Positions 51,277-60,228 of a stretch of 64,000 nucleotides of DNA are shown here, piece after piece. Under the pieces are notes generated by a model. That model had not been told where the DNA came from. It made no database searches and saw only the letters and a program-made list of their open reading frames with translations. How positions within the stretch are numbered: the stretch's first letter is position 1; each line of letters starts with the position of its first letter. The position numbers and the translations under genes are program-made. This DNA comes from Sinorhizobium americanum (GTDB lineage: Bacteria > Pseudomonadota > Alphaproteobacteria > Rhizobiales > Rhizobiaceae), in contig NZ_LNQC01000071.1 of assembly GCF_001651855.1 (NCBI RefSeq), forward strand, positions 122,703-186,702. The letters run 5' to 3'.

Positions 51277-51642
51277 ATGCATAATCGGGGCGGTAACGTC
51301 GGGCGTCTGACGACCCATGTGCTGGATACGGCGAACGGCAAGCCTGCCGCGAAGCTGCGCATCGACCTTTACCGTCTCGATGGCGAATGGCGGGAGCATC
51401 TCGTCTCCGCCCGGACGAACGACGACGGCCGCTGCGATGAGCCGCTGCTCAGCGGCGAGACGATGACCACCGGCATCTACGAGTTGCGCTTCCACACCGG
51501 CGAATATCTGGGCGCCGAGCGCGATAGCAATCCCTTCCTCGACCTCATCCCGATCCGCTTCGGCATTGCCGATCCCGCCGCGCACTATCACGTGCCGCTT
51601 CTGCTCTCGCCCTATGGCTATTCCACCTATCGCGGGAGCTGA
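51277..51642 (+). CDS. uraH: 5-Hydroxyisourate hydrolase (UraH)
   Basis: A 121-residue transthyretin-like protein. Conserved motifs are [14 protein letters not shown] near the N-terminus (active-site His), [11 protein letters not shown], and the C-terminal YRGS that defines HIU hydrolase. It converts 5-hydroxyisourate to OHCU. GGAGGAG lies upstream. xdhA follows after 6 bp. Confidence 0.94.
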   Translation: MHNRGGNVGRLTTHVLDTANGKPAAKLRIDLYRLDGEWREHLVSARTNDDGRCDEPLLSGETMTTGIYELRFHTGEYLGAERDSNPFLDLIPIRFGIADPAAHYHVPLLLSPYGYSTYRGS

Positions 51643-51648
51643 CCGGCC

Positions 51649-53130
51649 ATGACGATCGAAATCCGCAATACGATCCGTTTCCTGCTGAACCACCGCCTCG
51701 TCGAGCTTGCCGATGTGTCGCCGGTGCAGACGCTGCTCGATTTCCTGCGCATCGACCGCAATTTGCGCGGCACCAAGGAAGGCTGCGCTGAAGGGGACTG
51801 CGGCGCCTGCACGGTGCTCGTCGGCCGCCTCTATGACGGCAGGCTGAAATACGAGTCCGTCAATGCCTGCATCCGTTTCGTCGCCTCGCTCGACGGCTGT
51901 CATGTCGTCACCGTCGAGGCGCTCGCCGTGCCGAACGGGCCGCTCCATCCGGTGCAGCAGGCGATGGTCGACACGCATGCATCGCAATGCGGTTTCTGCA
52001 CGCCAGGTTTCGTCATGTCGCTCTACGGCCTGTGGATGGAAAACCCCGGCCCGAGCGTTCAGGAGATCGAGAAGGCGCTGCAGGGCAATCTCTGTCGCTG
52101 CACTGGCTACGCGGCGATCATCCGCGCCGCGCAAGCGATTTCGTCGATCGGCGAGGTCGGAAAGGACCCGCTGGTTGCCGAGCGCGAGAAGATCGCGCGC
52201 GAGCTGATGGCCCTCAGGGACGGCCGTCGAGTCCAACTCGGAAATGAGGACGAACGCGTGGTGATGCCGGCTTCGCTGGATGATTTCGCTGCCGTTCTTG
52301 AAGCCAATCCGCAGGCGACGATTGTGGCCGGTTCGACCGACGTCGGGTTATGGGTGACGAAGTTCATGCGCGACATTGCACCGGTAATCCATCTGTCGCA
52401 TCTCGACGAACTGCGCCGGATTTCGGTCGGCGCCGATGCGATCACGCTGGCCGCTGGGGTGAGCTACACGGACGCCTACCCGGTGATCGTCCGCCACTTC
52501 CCGCACTTGCGAGAACTCTGGGACCGCATCGGCGGCGCGCAGGTCCGCAACATGGGTACCGTGGGCGGCAATATCGCCAACGGCTCGCCGATCGGCGATA
52601 CGCCGCCGGCGCTGATCGCGCTTGGCGCGTCGGTGACGTTGCGCAAGGGCGGGAGACGACGGACGCTGCCGCTCGAAGCCTTCTTCATCGCCTATGGCAG
52701 GCAGGATCGTGAGCCCGGCGAATTCGTCGAATCGGTCCGGATTCCGTTCCTGGGCGAGGCCGACCGCTTTGCCGTCTACAAGGTCTCAAAGCGGCTCGAC
52801 GAGGATATTTCCTCCGTCTGCGGCGCGTTCCGCGTGACGCTCGATGGTGAGGGCAAGGTCGCAGGCGCGACGATTGCCTTTGGCGGCATGGCCGCGACCC
52901 CGAAGCGCGCGACGAACGTCGAGGCCGCGCTCAAGCGACAGCGCTGGACCAGTGCGACGATCGAAGCGGCCGTCGGCATCTTCGAAGAGGACTATACGCC
53001 TCTGACCGATTGGCGCGCCTCGGCGGACTATCGCATGCTCGTCGCCAAGAACCTCCTGCGGCGCTTCCATCTGGAAACGCAGGAAACCCGGAACGTCCGT
53101 ATCGACCGCGCAGTCGCGGTGGTTGTCTAA
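51649..53130 (+). CDS. xdhA: Xanthine dehydrogenase small subunit (XdhA)
   Basis: A 493-residue subunit. The N-terminal plant-type [2Fe-2S] domain has CAEGDCGACTVLVG; the second cluster has CGFCTPGFVMSLY and GNLCRCTGYAAI. The FAD domain follows (TIVAGSTDVGLWVTK, GGNIANGSPIGDTPP). It oxidises hypoxanthine and xanthine to urate together with XdhB. Operon uraH-xdhA-xdhB-xdhC. Confidence 0.95.
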   Translation: MTIEIRNTIRFLLNHRLVELADVSPVQTLLDFLRIDRNLRGTKEGCAEGDCGACTVLVGRLYDGRLKYESVNACIRFVASLDGCHVVTVEALAVPNGPLHPVQQAMVDTHASQCGFCTPGFVMSLYGLWMENPGPSVQEIEKALQGNLCRCTGYAAIIRAAQAISSIGEVGKDPLVAEREKIARELMALRDGRRVQLGNEDERVVMPASLDDFAAVLEANPQATIVAGSTDVGLWVTKFMRDIAPVIHLSHLDELRRISVGADAITLAAGVSYTDAYPVIVRHFPHLRELWDRIGGAQVRNMGTVGGNIANGSPIGDTPPALIALGASVTLRKGGRRRTLPLEAFFIAYGRQDREPGEFVESVRIPFLGEADRFAVYKVSKRLDEDISSVCGAFRVTLDGEGKVAGATIAFGGMAATPKRATNVEAALKRQRWTSATIEAAVGIFEEDYTPLTDWRASADYRMLVAKNLLRRFHLETQETRNVRIDRAVAVVV

Positions 53131-53142
53131 GGGAGTGGACCG

Positions 53143-55488
53143 ATGAATGTGATGCAGCCCATCGACCGCATCCGCGGCGCCGTCCACGAAAAGGAGCGGC
53201 ACGAATCCGGTAACAAGCATGTGTCGGGCACGGCCGAATATATCGACGACATTGCAGAACCGGCTGGCACGCTGCACGGTTATCTGGGGCTCTCCCAGCG
53301 CGCCCATGCGGAAATCCTGTCGATCGATTTCGCGGCGGTCAAGAGCAGCCCCGGGGTCGTCGGAATCCTGACGGCCGAGGATATTCCGGGCGAGAACGAC
53401 ATCAGCCCGGTCCACAAGCACGACGATCCGGTCTTCGCGACCGGAAAGGTCGAGTTCCACGGCCAGCCGATTTTCGCGGTGATTGCCACCTCACGCGATG
53501 CCGCCCGCCGCGCCGCGGCAAAGGTGAAGATCGAATACCGCGACCTGCCGCATGTGACCGACGTCGCCGAGGCCGCAGCCGCCAACTATCCGCTGGTGAT
53601 CGACCCCCTAAAGCTCGAGCGCGGCGATATCGATGCGGGTTTCGCCAAGGCGAAGAACATCGTCCAGGGCGAGATGCGGATCGGCGGCCAGGATCATTTC
53701 TATCTCGAAGGACACATCTCCTTCGCCATCCCCGGCGAGGACGACGAGGTGACCGTCATCGCCTCGACCCAGCATCCGAGCGAGACGCAGCACATGGTTG
53801 CCCAGGTGCTTGGCCTTCCGTCGAACGCGATCACAGTCAACGTCCGCCGCATGGGCGGTGCCTTCGGCGGCAAGGAGACGCAAGCAAATCTCTTCGCGGC
53901 GGTTGCGGCCCTCGCCGCGAGGAAATACCGCCGCCCCATCAAGGTGCGTCCGGACCGCGACGACGACATGACGGCGACCGGCAAGCGCCACGACTTCCAT
54001 GTCGACTACAAGATCGGCTTCGATGACGACGGAAGGATCGAGGCGGTGGATGCAGTCTTCGCCGCCCGTTGCGGCTTCTCGGCCGATCTCTCCGGTCCGG
54101 TGACGGATCGTGCGCTTTTTCATGCCGACAATTGCTATTTCTATCCCAACGTGCGGCTGCGCTCGCGCCCGCTCAAGACGAACACGGTTTCCAACACCGC
54201 CTTCCGCGGCTTTGGCGGACCGCAGGGGATGGTCGGCGGCGAGCGGATGATCGAGGACATCGCCTACACGCTCGGCAAGGATCCGCTCGAAATCCGCAAG
54301 CTGAATTTCTACGGCGGCGAGGGGCGCAACCTGACGCCCTACCACCAGACCGTCGAAGACAACATCATCGGCGGCATCATCGAGGAACTCTGCGCTTCCT
54401 CGGATTATTCCGCCCGTCGTGAGGCAGTGCTCGCCTTCAACCGCGAGAACCATGTGATCAAGCGCGGCATCGCGCTGACGCCGGTCAAGTTTGGCATCTC
54501 TTTCACCAAGACCGAATACAATCAGGCCGGCGCCCTGATCCATATCTATACCGATGGATCGATCCAGTTGAACCACGGCGGCACCGAGATGGGGCAGGGG
54601 CTCTACACCAAGGTCGCGCAGGTGGTGGCGGACGAGTTCCAGGTCGATCTTGACCGCATCAAGGTGACGGCGACCTCCACCGGCAAGGTGCCGAATACCT
54701 CGGCGACGGCAGCGTCATCGGGCTCCGACCTGAACGGTATGGCGGCCGCCAATGCCGCGCAGCAGATCAAGGTGCGGCTCGTCAGCTTCGCGGCGGAACG
54801 CTACGGCGTCAGCGAAGCGGATGTCGCCTTCGAACCGAACGTGGTCAGGATCGGCGGCGAGCGCATCGCCTTTGCCGACTTCATCCGGTCCGCCTATGCG
54901 TCCCGCGTGCAGCTTTCGGCGGCCGGCTTCTACAAAACGCCGAAGATCCACTGGGACCGTTCCCAGGGCAGGGGACGTCCGTTCTACTACTACGCCTATG
55001 GCGCCTCCTGCTCGGAGGTCAGCGTCGACACGCTGACTGGCGAGTACCAGGTCGAGCGCACCGACATCCTTCATGACGTCGGTAAGTCGCTCAATCCGGC
55101 GCTCGATCTCGGCCAGGTGGAGGGCGCCTTCGTGCAGGGCATGGGTTGGCTGACGACGGAGGAATTATGGTGGGACGCGAAGGGGCGCCTGCGCACCCAC
55201 GCGCCTTCCACCTACAAGATCCCGCTCGCCTCCGACCGCCCGCGCGTCTTCAACGTGCGGCTGGCGGAATGGTCGGTCAATCGCGAGGAAACAATCCGCC
55301 GTTCGAAGGCGGTCGGGGAACCGCCCTTCATGCTGGGCATTTCCGTCCTGGAGGCGATATCCATGGCAGCGGCAAGCGTTGCGGAGTATCGTATTCCGCC
55401 GCGCATCGATGCTCCGGCGACACCGGAACGGGTGCTGATGGCGATCGAGCGACTGCGCACCGCGACGCGCGGCAAGGCGGATGGGTGA
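53143..55488 (+). CDS. xdhB: Xanthine dehydrogenase large molybdenum subunit (XdhB)
   Basis: A 781-residue molybdopterin subunit. Features are HVSGTAEYIDDI, DHFYLEGH, RRMGGAFGGKETQA, TAFRGFGGPQGM and GGTEMGQGLYTK, the last near the catalytic region, then AVGEPPFMLGISVLEA near the end with the active-site Glu. Length is normal for bacterial XdhB. 12 bp after xdhA. Confidence 0.95.
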   Translation: MNVMQPIDRIRGAVHEKERHESGNKHVSGTAEYIDDIAEPAGTLHGYLGLSQRAHAEILSIDFAAVKSSPGVVGILTAEDIPGENDISPVHKHDDPVFATGKVEFHGQPIFAVIATSRDAARRAAAKVKIEYRDLPHVTDVAEAAAANYPLVIDPLKLERGDIDAGFAKAKNIVQGEMRIGGQDHFYLEGHISFAIPGEDDEVTVIASTQHPSETQHMVAQVLGLPSNAITVNVRRMGGAFGGKETQANLFAAVAALAARKYRRPIKVRPDRDDDMTATGKRHDFHVDYKIGFDDDGRIEAVDAVFAARCGFSADLSGPVTDRALFHADNCYFYPNVRLRSRPLKTNTVSNTAFRGFGGPQGMVGGERMIEDIAYTLGKDPLEIRKLNFYGGEGRNLTPYHQTVEDNIIGGIIEELCASSDYSARREAVLAFNRENHVIKRGIALTPVKFGISFTKTEYNQAGALIHIYTDGSIQLNHGGTEMGQGLYTKVAQVVADEFQVDLDRIKVTATSTGKVPNTSATAASSGSDLNGMAAANAAQQIKVRLVSFAAERYGVSEADVAFEPNVVRIGGERIAFADFIRSAYASRVQLSAAGFYKTPKIHWDRSQGRGRPFYYYAYGASCSEVSVDTLTGEYQVERTDILHDVGKSLNPALDLGQVEGAFVQGMGWLTTEELWWDAKGRLRTHAPSTYKIPLASDRPRVFNVRLAEWSVNREETIRRSKAVGEPPFMLGISVLEAISMAAASVAEYRIPPRIDAPATPERVLMAIERLRTATRGKADG

Positions 55489-55493
55489 CCGGC

Positions 55494-56375
55494 ATGACGG
55501 ACAGAGCGGACATTCGACAGTTTCTGAACGGGGAGGCGGCCTGCATTCTCGTCGAGGTGTCGGGAGCGGCCGGCTCGACGCCGCGCGATACGGATGCCTG
55601 GATGCTCATCTCCGAGGAACGCACCTTCGCCACGATCGGCGGCGGTCAGCTGGAATATATGGCGATCGACCATGCCCGCCAACTGCTCAAGGGAGCCGCC
55701 GCCGATGACCGGTTGACGATCCCGCTCGGCCCGGAGATCGGCCAATGCTGCGGCGGGCGCGTGGCGCTGGCGTTCAAGGCCGTCGATCCGGAAACCAGGG
55801 CAGCATTGATCGAGCGAAGCGACACGGAAATCGCAAGCCGGCCGCATGTCTATGTTTTCGGGGCCGGCCATGTCGGCGACGCGCTCGCCATGGCGCTATC
55901 GCTGGTGCCGGTCAGAACCGTACTCGTCGACACCCGCGCGCACGAACTCTCGGCAGTCTGCGTGCCGGGCATCGAAACCTGCCTGACGGCAATGCCGGAG
56001 GCGGTCGTCCGCGACGCCCCGCCCGGCAGCGCTTTCGTCATTCTCACCCACGATCACGCCCTGGATTTCCTGATCGCCGCCGAAGCGCTTGGCCGCGAGG
56101 ATGCCTGCTATGTCGGCATGATCGGCTCGAAGACGAAGCGCGCCACCTTCAGGAACTGGCTCTGGCGCGATGTCGAACGCCCGGAACTTTTCGACCGGCT
56201 CATCTGCCCGATCGGCGGGACGGCGGTGAAAGACAAGCGGCCCGCGGTGATCGCGGCACTCGCCGCGGCAGAAATCATGACTGCGGTCCTCACGCAGCAG
56301 CCAAAGCGTGCGGCGGCGCCCAACGTGCGAAAACCGGTGAAGCGAAAGGCCGACTCCGCATCACCCTGGCGGTGA
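55494..56375 (+). CDS. xdhC: XdhC, molybdenum-cofactor insertion chaperone
   Basis: A 293-residue protein that binds and matures the cofactor (sulfuration) for XdhB. It has VSGAAGSTPRDTDAWMLIS, GGGQLEYMAIDHAR, LGPEIGQCCGGRVAL and the C-terminal Rossmann part VYVFGAGHVGDALA with MIGSKTKRA. It follows xdhB by 5 bp. The ATG at 55494 fits the family start. Confidence 0.93.
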   Translation: MTDRADIRQFLNGEAACILVEVSGAAGSTPRDTDAWMLISEERTFATIGGGQLEYMAIDHARQLLKGAAADDRLTIPLGPEIGQCCGGRVALAFKAVDPETRAALIERSDTEIASRPHVYVFGAGHVGDALAMALSLVPVRTVLVDTRAHELSAVCVPGIETCLTAMPEAVVRDAPPGSAFVILTHDHALDFLIAAEALGREDACYVGMIGSKTKRATFRNWLWRDVERPELFDRLICPIGGTAVKDKRPAVIAALAAAEIMTAVLTQQPKRAAAPNVRKPVKRKADSASPWR

Positions 56376-56397
56376 ATCTCCGATTGCTGGTGCCAGA

Positions 56398-57111
56398 CTA
56401 CGGGTTTCGACCGGCAGCGTCTCGTCCAGTGCCTAGGGCGAGGCCATCAAGCAGGAAGTCCAGGCCCTTCCTGAAAGTGCCGTCCCAATCGTTGTCCAGC
56501 AGAAGGCGAGAGCGCTCGATTGTCGGGTAGTGTTCGCTGAGACCTGCAAGGCGCTGCTGCGCGGCGGTCATGTCGTCGTCCGAGCGGTCGAAGTTCGCCC
56601 GGGTGATGGTAGCGCCGATCACGTAGTTCCAGAGCGACCATATCGCCGCGTTCAAATCGGCATCCGCGACACCGGCTCCGGACAGGGTCCTGCTCAACAG
56701 TTCGAGGCGACTAAGGATGTTCGGGCCGAGCGCCCGGCGCGGCAACAGCGATGCCGACCAAGGATGGCGCAGCATGCTCGCGCGCCAGCCTTCGAGCATA
56801 TGAACGACATCCGCGCGCCAGTCTTGAGACTCGCCTGTTTGCTGCGGTCCGCGATATTCGAGGACCGAGTCGAGCGCCAGATCGAAGACCGTCTCTTTGT
56901 TGTCGACGTGCCAGTATAAGCTCATCGCGCCCGCGCCGAGGCGATCGGCCAGCCGACGCATTGTCAATCCGTCGATTCCCTGGGCATCCAGCAGTTCTAC
57001 CGCAGTCGCAACGATCCGCTCCAGGGAGAGAGGCGGTTCCTGCACGGACGGGAGTTTCACATTTTTCCGTTGAGAGCGTTTGCTCTGAGCGCCGCTACGT
57101 TTGGCTGCCAT
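56398..57111 (-). CDS. TetR-family regulator
   Basis: A 237-residue regulator. The helix-turn-helix is IVATAVELLDAQGIDGLTMRRLADRLGAGAMSLYWHV (about 33-69), and the C-terminal helical domain resembles TetR_C. The N-terminus is Lys/Arg/Ser-rich. It is divergent from the RidA-like gene, and the gap contains two 15-bp dyads within a long palindrome, fitting a local repressor. Starts the accessory block between xdhC and the purine LysR gene. Confidence 0.87.
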   Translation of the reverse strand: MAAKRSGAQSKRSQRKNVKLPSVQEPPLSLERIVATAVELLDAQGIDGLTMRRLADRLGAGAMSLYWHVDNKETVFDLALDSVLEYRGPQQTGESQDWRADVVHMLEGWRASMLRHPWSASLLPRRALGPNILSRLELLSRTLSGAGVADADLNAAIWSLWNYVIGATITRANFDRSDDDMTAAQQRLAGLSEHYPTIERSRLLLDNDWDGTFRKGLDFLLDGLALGTGRDAAGRNP

Positions 57112-57182
57112 CCGTCTTCCTTGCCGATCAGCGCGTCGATTTAAGCTGACAATGCGACGATTGTCGATCCTGAACGGTTGAC

Positions 57183-57233
57183 TCGTACGGTGTACGATGC
57201 GAGTGACTCGTACGCCGTACGAGTCACTCGCAT
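57183..57233. promoter_or_regulatory. Tandem TetR-type operators inside a 37-bp perfect palindrome
   Basis: Two dyads with the pattern TCGTAC-N3-GTACGA lie at 57183-57197 (N3 GGT) and 57208-57222 (N3 GCC), centres 25 bp apart. The second is the core of a perfect palindrome covering 57197-57233 (18-bp arms, one central base). It lies in the divergent gap between TetR and RidA-like genes, so TetR (56398-57111) is the expected ligand. Confidence 0.82.
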
Positions 57234-57307
57234 GGCAATATGTAGAAGTTCAACCCTGCAGGCCGCGAGGATGGGTTGCTCGCGGTCCTCAGAGCCAAGA
57301 GAACACC

Positions 57308-57796
57308 ATGTCACGCGCAATCAAGCACCTGCTTATCGGAGGACTAATCATCATGACCACGGGAGTTCCCGCTGCGACGACGGCGACTGAGAAGGATCTC
57401 AAGCTGACCATCATCAATCCGCCAAACCTCTACGATCCGACGCCGAACGGTTACAGCACGGCGGTAATTGTGCCGCGCGAAGCGCGGGTGGCCTACATCT
57501 CAGGACAGGGCGGCCAAGACAGCACTGGAGCCCTGTCGCCCGACTTCGCCGTCCAGGTTAAGCAGGCCTATGCCAATTTGCGCGCCGCCCTCGACGCGCT
57601 GGGCGCAAGGCCGGATCAGGTCGCCAAGCTCACGGTCTTCGTGGTCGATCACGATATGTCCAAGCTTGAAGTGTTGACCAAGAACGTCGAGGACATGTTC
57701 GGCAAGGCACTGCCAGCGCAGACCCTCATTCCCGTTCCCAAGCTTGCAATCGACCCCATGCTCTTCGAGGTCGAAGCCGTCGTCGCTCTGGATTAG
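57308..57796 (+). CDS. RidA/YjgF-family protein with predicted signal peptide
   Basis: A 162-residue protein. The first about 26 residues (SRAIKHLLIGGLIIMTTGVPAA) look like a signal peptide. The rest is a RidA fold: GYSTAVIVPREARVAYISGQGG, QVKQAYANLRAALDALGA and a C-terminal PVPKLAIDPMLFEVEAV. RidA proteins usually deaminate reactive imines/enamines in the cytoplasm; a periplasmic form is less usual. The start ATG 57308 lies beyond the operators; an ATG at 57197 falls inside an operator. Confidence 0.78.
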   Translation: MSRAIKHLLIGGLIIMTTGVPAATTATEKDLKLTIINPPNLYDPTPNGYSTAVIVPREARVAYISGQGGQDSTGALSPDFAVQVKQAYANLRAALDALGARPDQVAKLTVFVVDHDMSKLEVLTKNVEDMFGKALPAQTLIPVPKLAIDPMLFEVEAVVALD

Positions 57797-57919
57797 TGCG
57801 ATCGGCACGTGAGAACCGCGGCGCTGCTTCTGCGCTGGACAGAAAGAAGACCCCGATTGATCGTGTCGGGGGCCATCGAATCAGCCCATTATCGAGGGCG
57901 GACGGGTGTCGAAGTACCG

Positions 57920-58573
57920 TCAGGGCTGGTAGATCGCCTCTACGCTCCAAGCGTCGATGGGCTGCGAGTGCAACTGCCAGAACTGATCTGCAATCGCGCT
58001 AATCTGGGGTGTGTCGGGCGACACGAATCCGGCGACTGTGACGGTAGCGATATGGACGCCGTGTTGCTTATATTCATCGAAGAGACCCTGCGCGAGGGCC
58101 CGAATGCCCGCCTTTCCGACGCTTATCGAGATGTACTCGGGATGAGGTGAGAGAGCGAATCCACCGCCCGTCAGGAGTATCGTTCCGGACTTCTTCGGCT
58201 TCATGTTCCTCGCCGCTTCCCGGGTGGCTGCCATGGCACCAGCAATGTTAACGGCTAGGTCCGACATAAAGGACTCTAGGGGCTGGTCTCCCAGTGTCGC
58301 CCTGCGGATGTTCGCCGCGTTGTAGTGGATGACGTCGATACCACCAAACTCGTCGTGCACGCTCGCCACCAGTGCTGCCACTCCGTTTGCGTCGGAGGCG
58401 TCTACGCTCCGCCTATGCACGTCGTGACCCTTCGCGCGAAGTCCTTCGGCGAGTGCTTCGGTCTTTTGTTCGTCGCGAGCACTCAGGACAAGCCGGAAAC
58501 CCTCGGTGGCAAAGCGCTCTGCAGTACCCATGCCGATTCCGGGGCCGGTACCGATACTAAGAAAGGTTTTCAT
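57920..58573 (-). CDS. SDR family oxidoreductase
   Basis: A 217-residue SDR. The cofactor motif is IGTGPGIGMGTAERF at the N-terminus. The canonical YxxxK is altered: the region reads YISISVGKAG, so spacing and Tyr/Lys should be checked (YISIS/VGK). NAANIRR replaces NNAG. A catalytic role is therefore not certain. Start ATG 58573 has CAGGAG upstream. Divergent from a LysR gene (82-bp gap), its likely regulator. Confidence 0.78.
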   Translation of the reverse strand: MKTFLSIGTGPGIGMGTAERFATEGFRLVLSARDEQKTEALAEGLRAKGHDVHRRSVDASDANGVAALVASVHDEFGGIDVIHYNAANIRRATLGDQPLESFMSDLAVNIAGAMAATREAARNMKPKKSGTILLTGGGFALSPHPEYISISVGKAGIRALAQGLFDEYKQHGVHIATVTVAGFVSPDTPQISAIADQFWQLHSQPIDAWSVEAIYQP

Positions 58574-58655
58574 CTGTTGTAACTCCTGGAAAAGTTGCTC
58601 CTTTCCTATAGTTTGTGCATTGATGGCCATAATCAGTGGAGTCGGAATTTGACAA

Positions 58656-59669
58656 ATGCAATTAATGCAGCAATCAGATCGCTCTAGTTCCCAGATCGAG
58701 GAGCTGGAAGCATTCGTCGCCGTTGCCCAATTGGGAAGTTTTGCCAAGGCTGCGCAGGCGCTGGAGCGCGACGCTTCAGTTATTTCGAAGCGCGTCAAGC
58801 AGTTGGAGCAGCGGCTGGCGACACCGCTTTTTTCCCGAACCACGCGCCGGGTTGTCCTCACGGAAGTGGGCGAGATCTATTTCAGCAGAGTGCGCACCAT
58901 CCTAGATGAACTTCGCGATGCCAATCGTCAAGTTGGCGATCTGGCAGCCACCCCCCAAGGTCTTCTGAGGATATCTCTGCCGCAGACCTTCGGCCGCAGG
59001 TGGATCAGTCCGCTGCTCCCAAAGTTCCTGTCGCGCTATCCAGACATCCGTATCGACGCCCGTTTTACCGATCGATTTGTAGATGTCGTTGCCGAAGGGT
59101 TCGACGCGACCGTTCGCCTCGGGCTCATGCTCGACAGCACGCTGAAGACAAGAAAGGTGGGGACCTATCGCAATGTACTCGCAGCATCCCCAACATATCT
59201 CGAACGAAGAGGCTACCCGAGCGATCCGGATGAGTTGCAAGAACACTCCTGCCTCGGGTTCCTCAGCCACGCGTCCTGGCCCGACTGGCCGCTCACCAGG
59301 GGAGGGGTCCGAAAGTCCATAAGACCGAAAGGTGCGCTGGTCGCGGACAACTCGGAAGCGCTCCTCGAAGCTGCCCTGCAGGGTGCAGGCATAATCCTCG
59401 CTCCCGATTGGCTCGTCGGTCCCGAGATCCGCGCAGGAAAGCTTGCCGAAATCCTTGCCGGATGGGCTGGGCCCAGCGATTACGGCGTCTTTATCGTGCT
59501 TCCTCCCGGGCGAATGGTGCCCGCAAAAACCCGTGCCTTCATCGAGGAAATTGCGCGGGCAATCAAATCGAACTGGCGAGGCGAGACACCGCTGCCTTCG
59601 CAGCGCCATTCGACAGACGATGCGCCGCAAGGCGACGAACAGTCTTCTTCCGGTGCACGAGAAGCCTGA
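58656..59669 (+). CDS. LysR-family regulator
   Basis: A 337-residue LysR regulator with the helix-turn-helix LEAFVAVAQLGSFAKAAQALERDASVISKRVKQLEQRLA and an effector domain (RISLPQTFGRRWISPLLPKFL, GAGIILAPDWLV). CrgA-type layout. The C-terminal tail is Ser/Gln-rich. It is divergent from the SDR gene at 57920-58573. Target and effector unknown. Confidence 0.87.
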   Translation: MQLMQQSDRSSSQIEELEAFVAVAQLGSFAKAAQALERDASVISKRVKQLEQRLATPLFSRTTRRVVLTEVGEIYFSRVRTILDELRDANRQVGDLAATPQGLLRISLPQTFGRRWISPLLPKFLSRYPDIRIDARFTDRFVDVVAEGFDATVRLGLMLDSTLKTRKVGTYRNVLAASPTYLERRGYPSDPDELQEHSCLGFLSHASWPDWPLTRGGVRKSIRPKGALVADNSEALLEAALQGAGIILAPDWLVGPEIRAGKLAEILAGWAGPSDYGVFIVLPPGRMVPAKTRAFIEEIARAIKSNWRGETPLPSQRHSTDDAPQGDEQSSSGAREA

Positions 59670-59727
59670 TTGATGGAGTGACAGAGTTCACATAGCGGTT
59701 TGTGTTCCCTACGATCTCCAAAGCCTT

Positions 59728-59893
59728 CTACCCCACAGTCTCCTGGATTCGCGCCGCCGCCGGCTCGGCCAGCATCTTGCCGATCAGCCGCTGACAGCGC
59801 TCGGCCATGAAGTCGATGATCAGGCGAACCTTTGGATCCTGGAGCCGCTTGTGCGGATAAATCGCCGCAAGCTGCGTGCTGAGCGAATGATCT
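59728..59893 (-). pseudogene. 3' fragment of a LysR-family gene (paralogue of the gene at 62382)
   Basis: On the minus strand, ending in TAG at 59730-59728, the bases encode TQLAAIYPHKRLQDPKV and then a tail very close to the last 50 residues of the LysR protein at 62382-63332 (about 5 differences in 50). Homology stops upstream of about 59893, where no LysR sequence follows. It is a truncated copy in the same orientation as the intact gene. Confidence 0.82.
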
Positions 59894-60228
59894 CGGGTGG
59901 TCATACCGGGCCCGTGTCTTCAGGGGTTCACGGTAAACCGCAGAAGACAGCAATTCCTCCCGACGCACGGCCGTGCGCGACGTGGTTGCACTAGCCTTTG
60001 CCGCTCGCGCCGCATCTCAAGCCGACTGTGGCGGAGCCTACAAGCTGACGCCCAGGCTCGGAACAACGCCAGTCGCAACACTCTGCCCAAGCTCCTGTGC
60101 AATACAAAATAATCTGCTTCAGGTCACGGCGAATACGGCCACCAGTCTCCCCGCTCTCCCACTATGGTCATTGCGGTACAGGGCGTGCTGCGCCGATGCA
60201 TCACATGAGTCCAAGACAGAGGTCATGC
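59894..60228. other. Gap between LysR fragment and ornithine-cyclodeaminase-like gene
   Basis: About 335 bases with no convincing gene. It contains short open frames of Ala/Arg-rich composition. It should contain the promoter for the next two genes. I see no clear operator or terminator. Confidence 0.4.
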
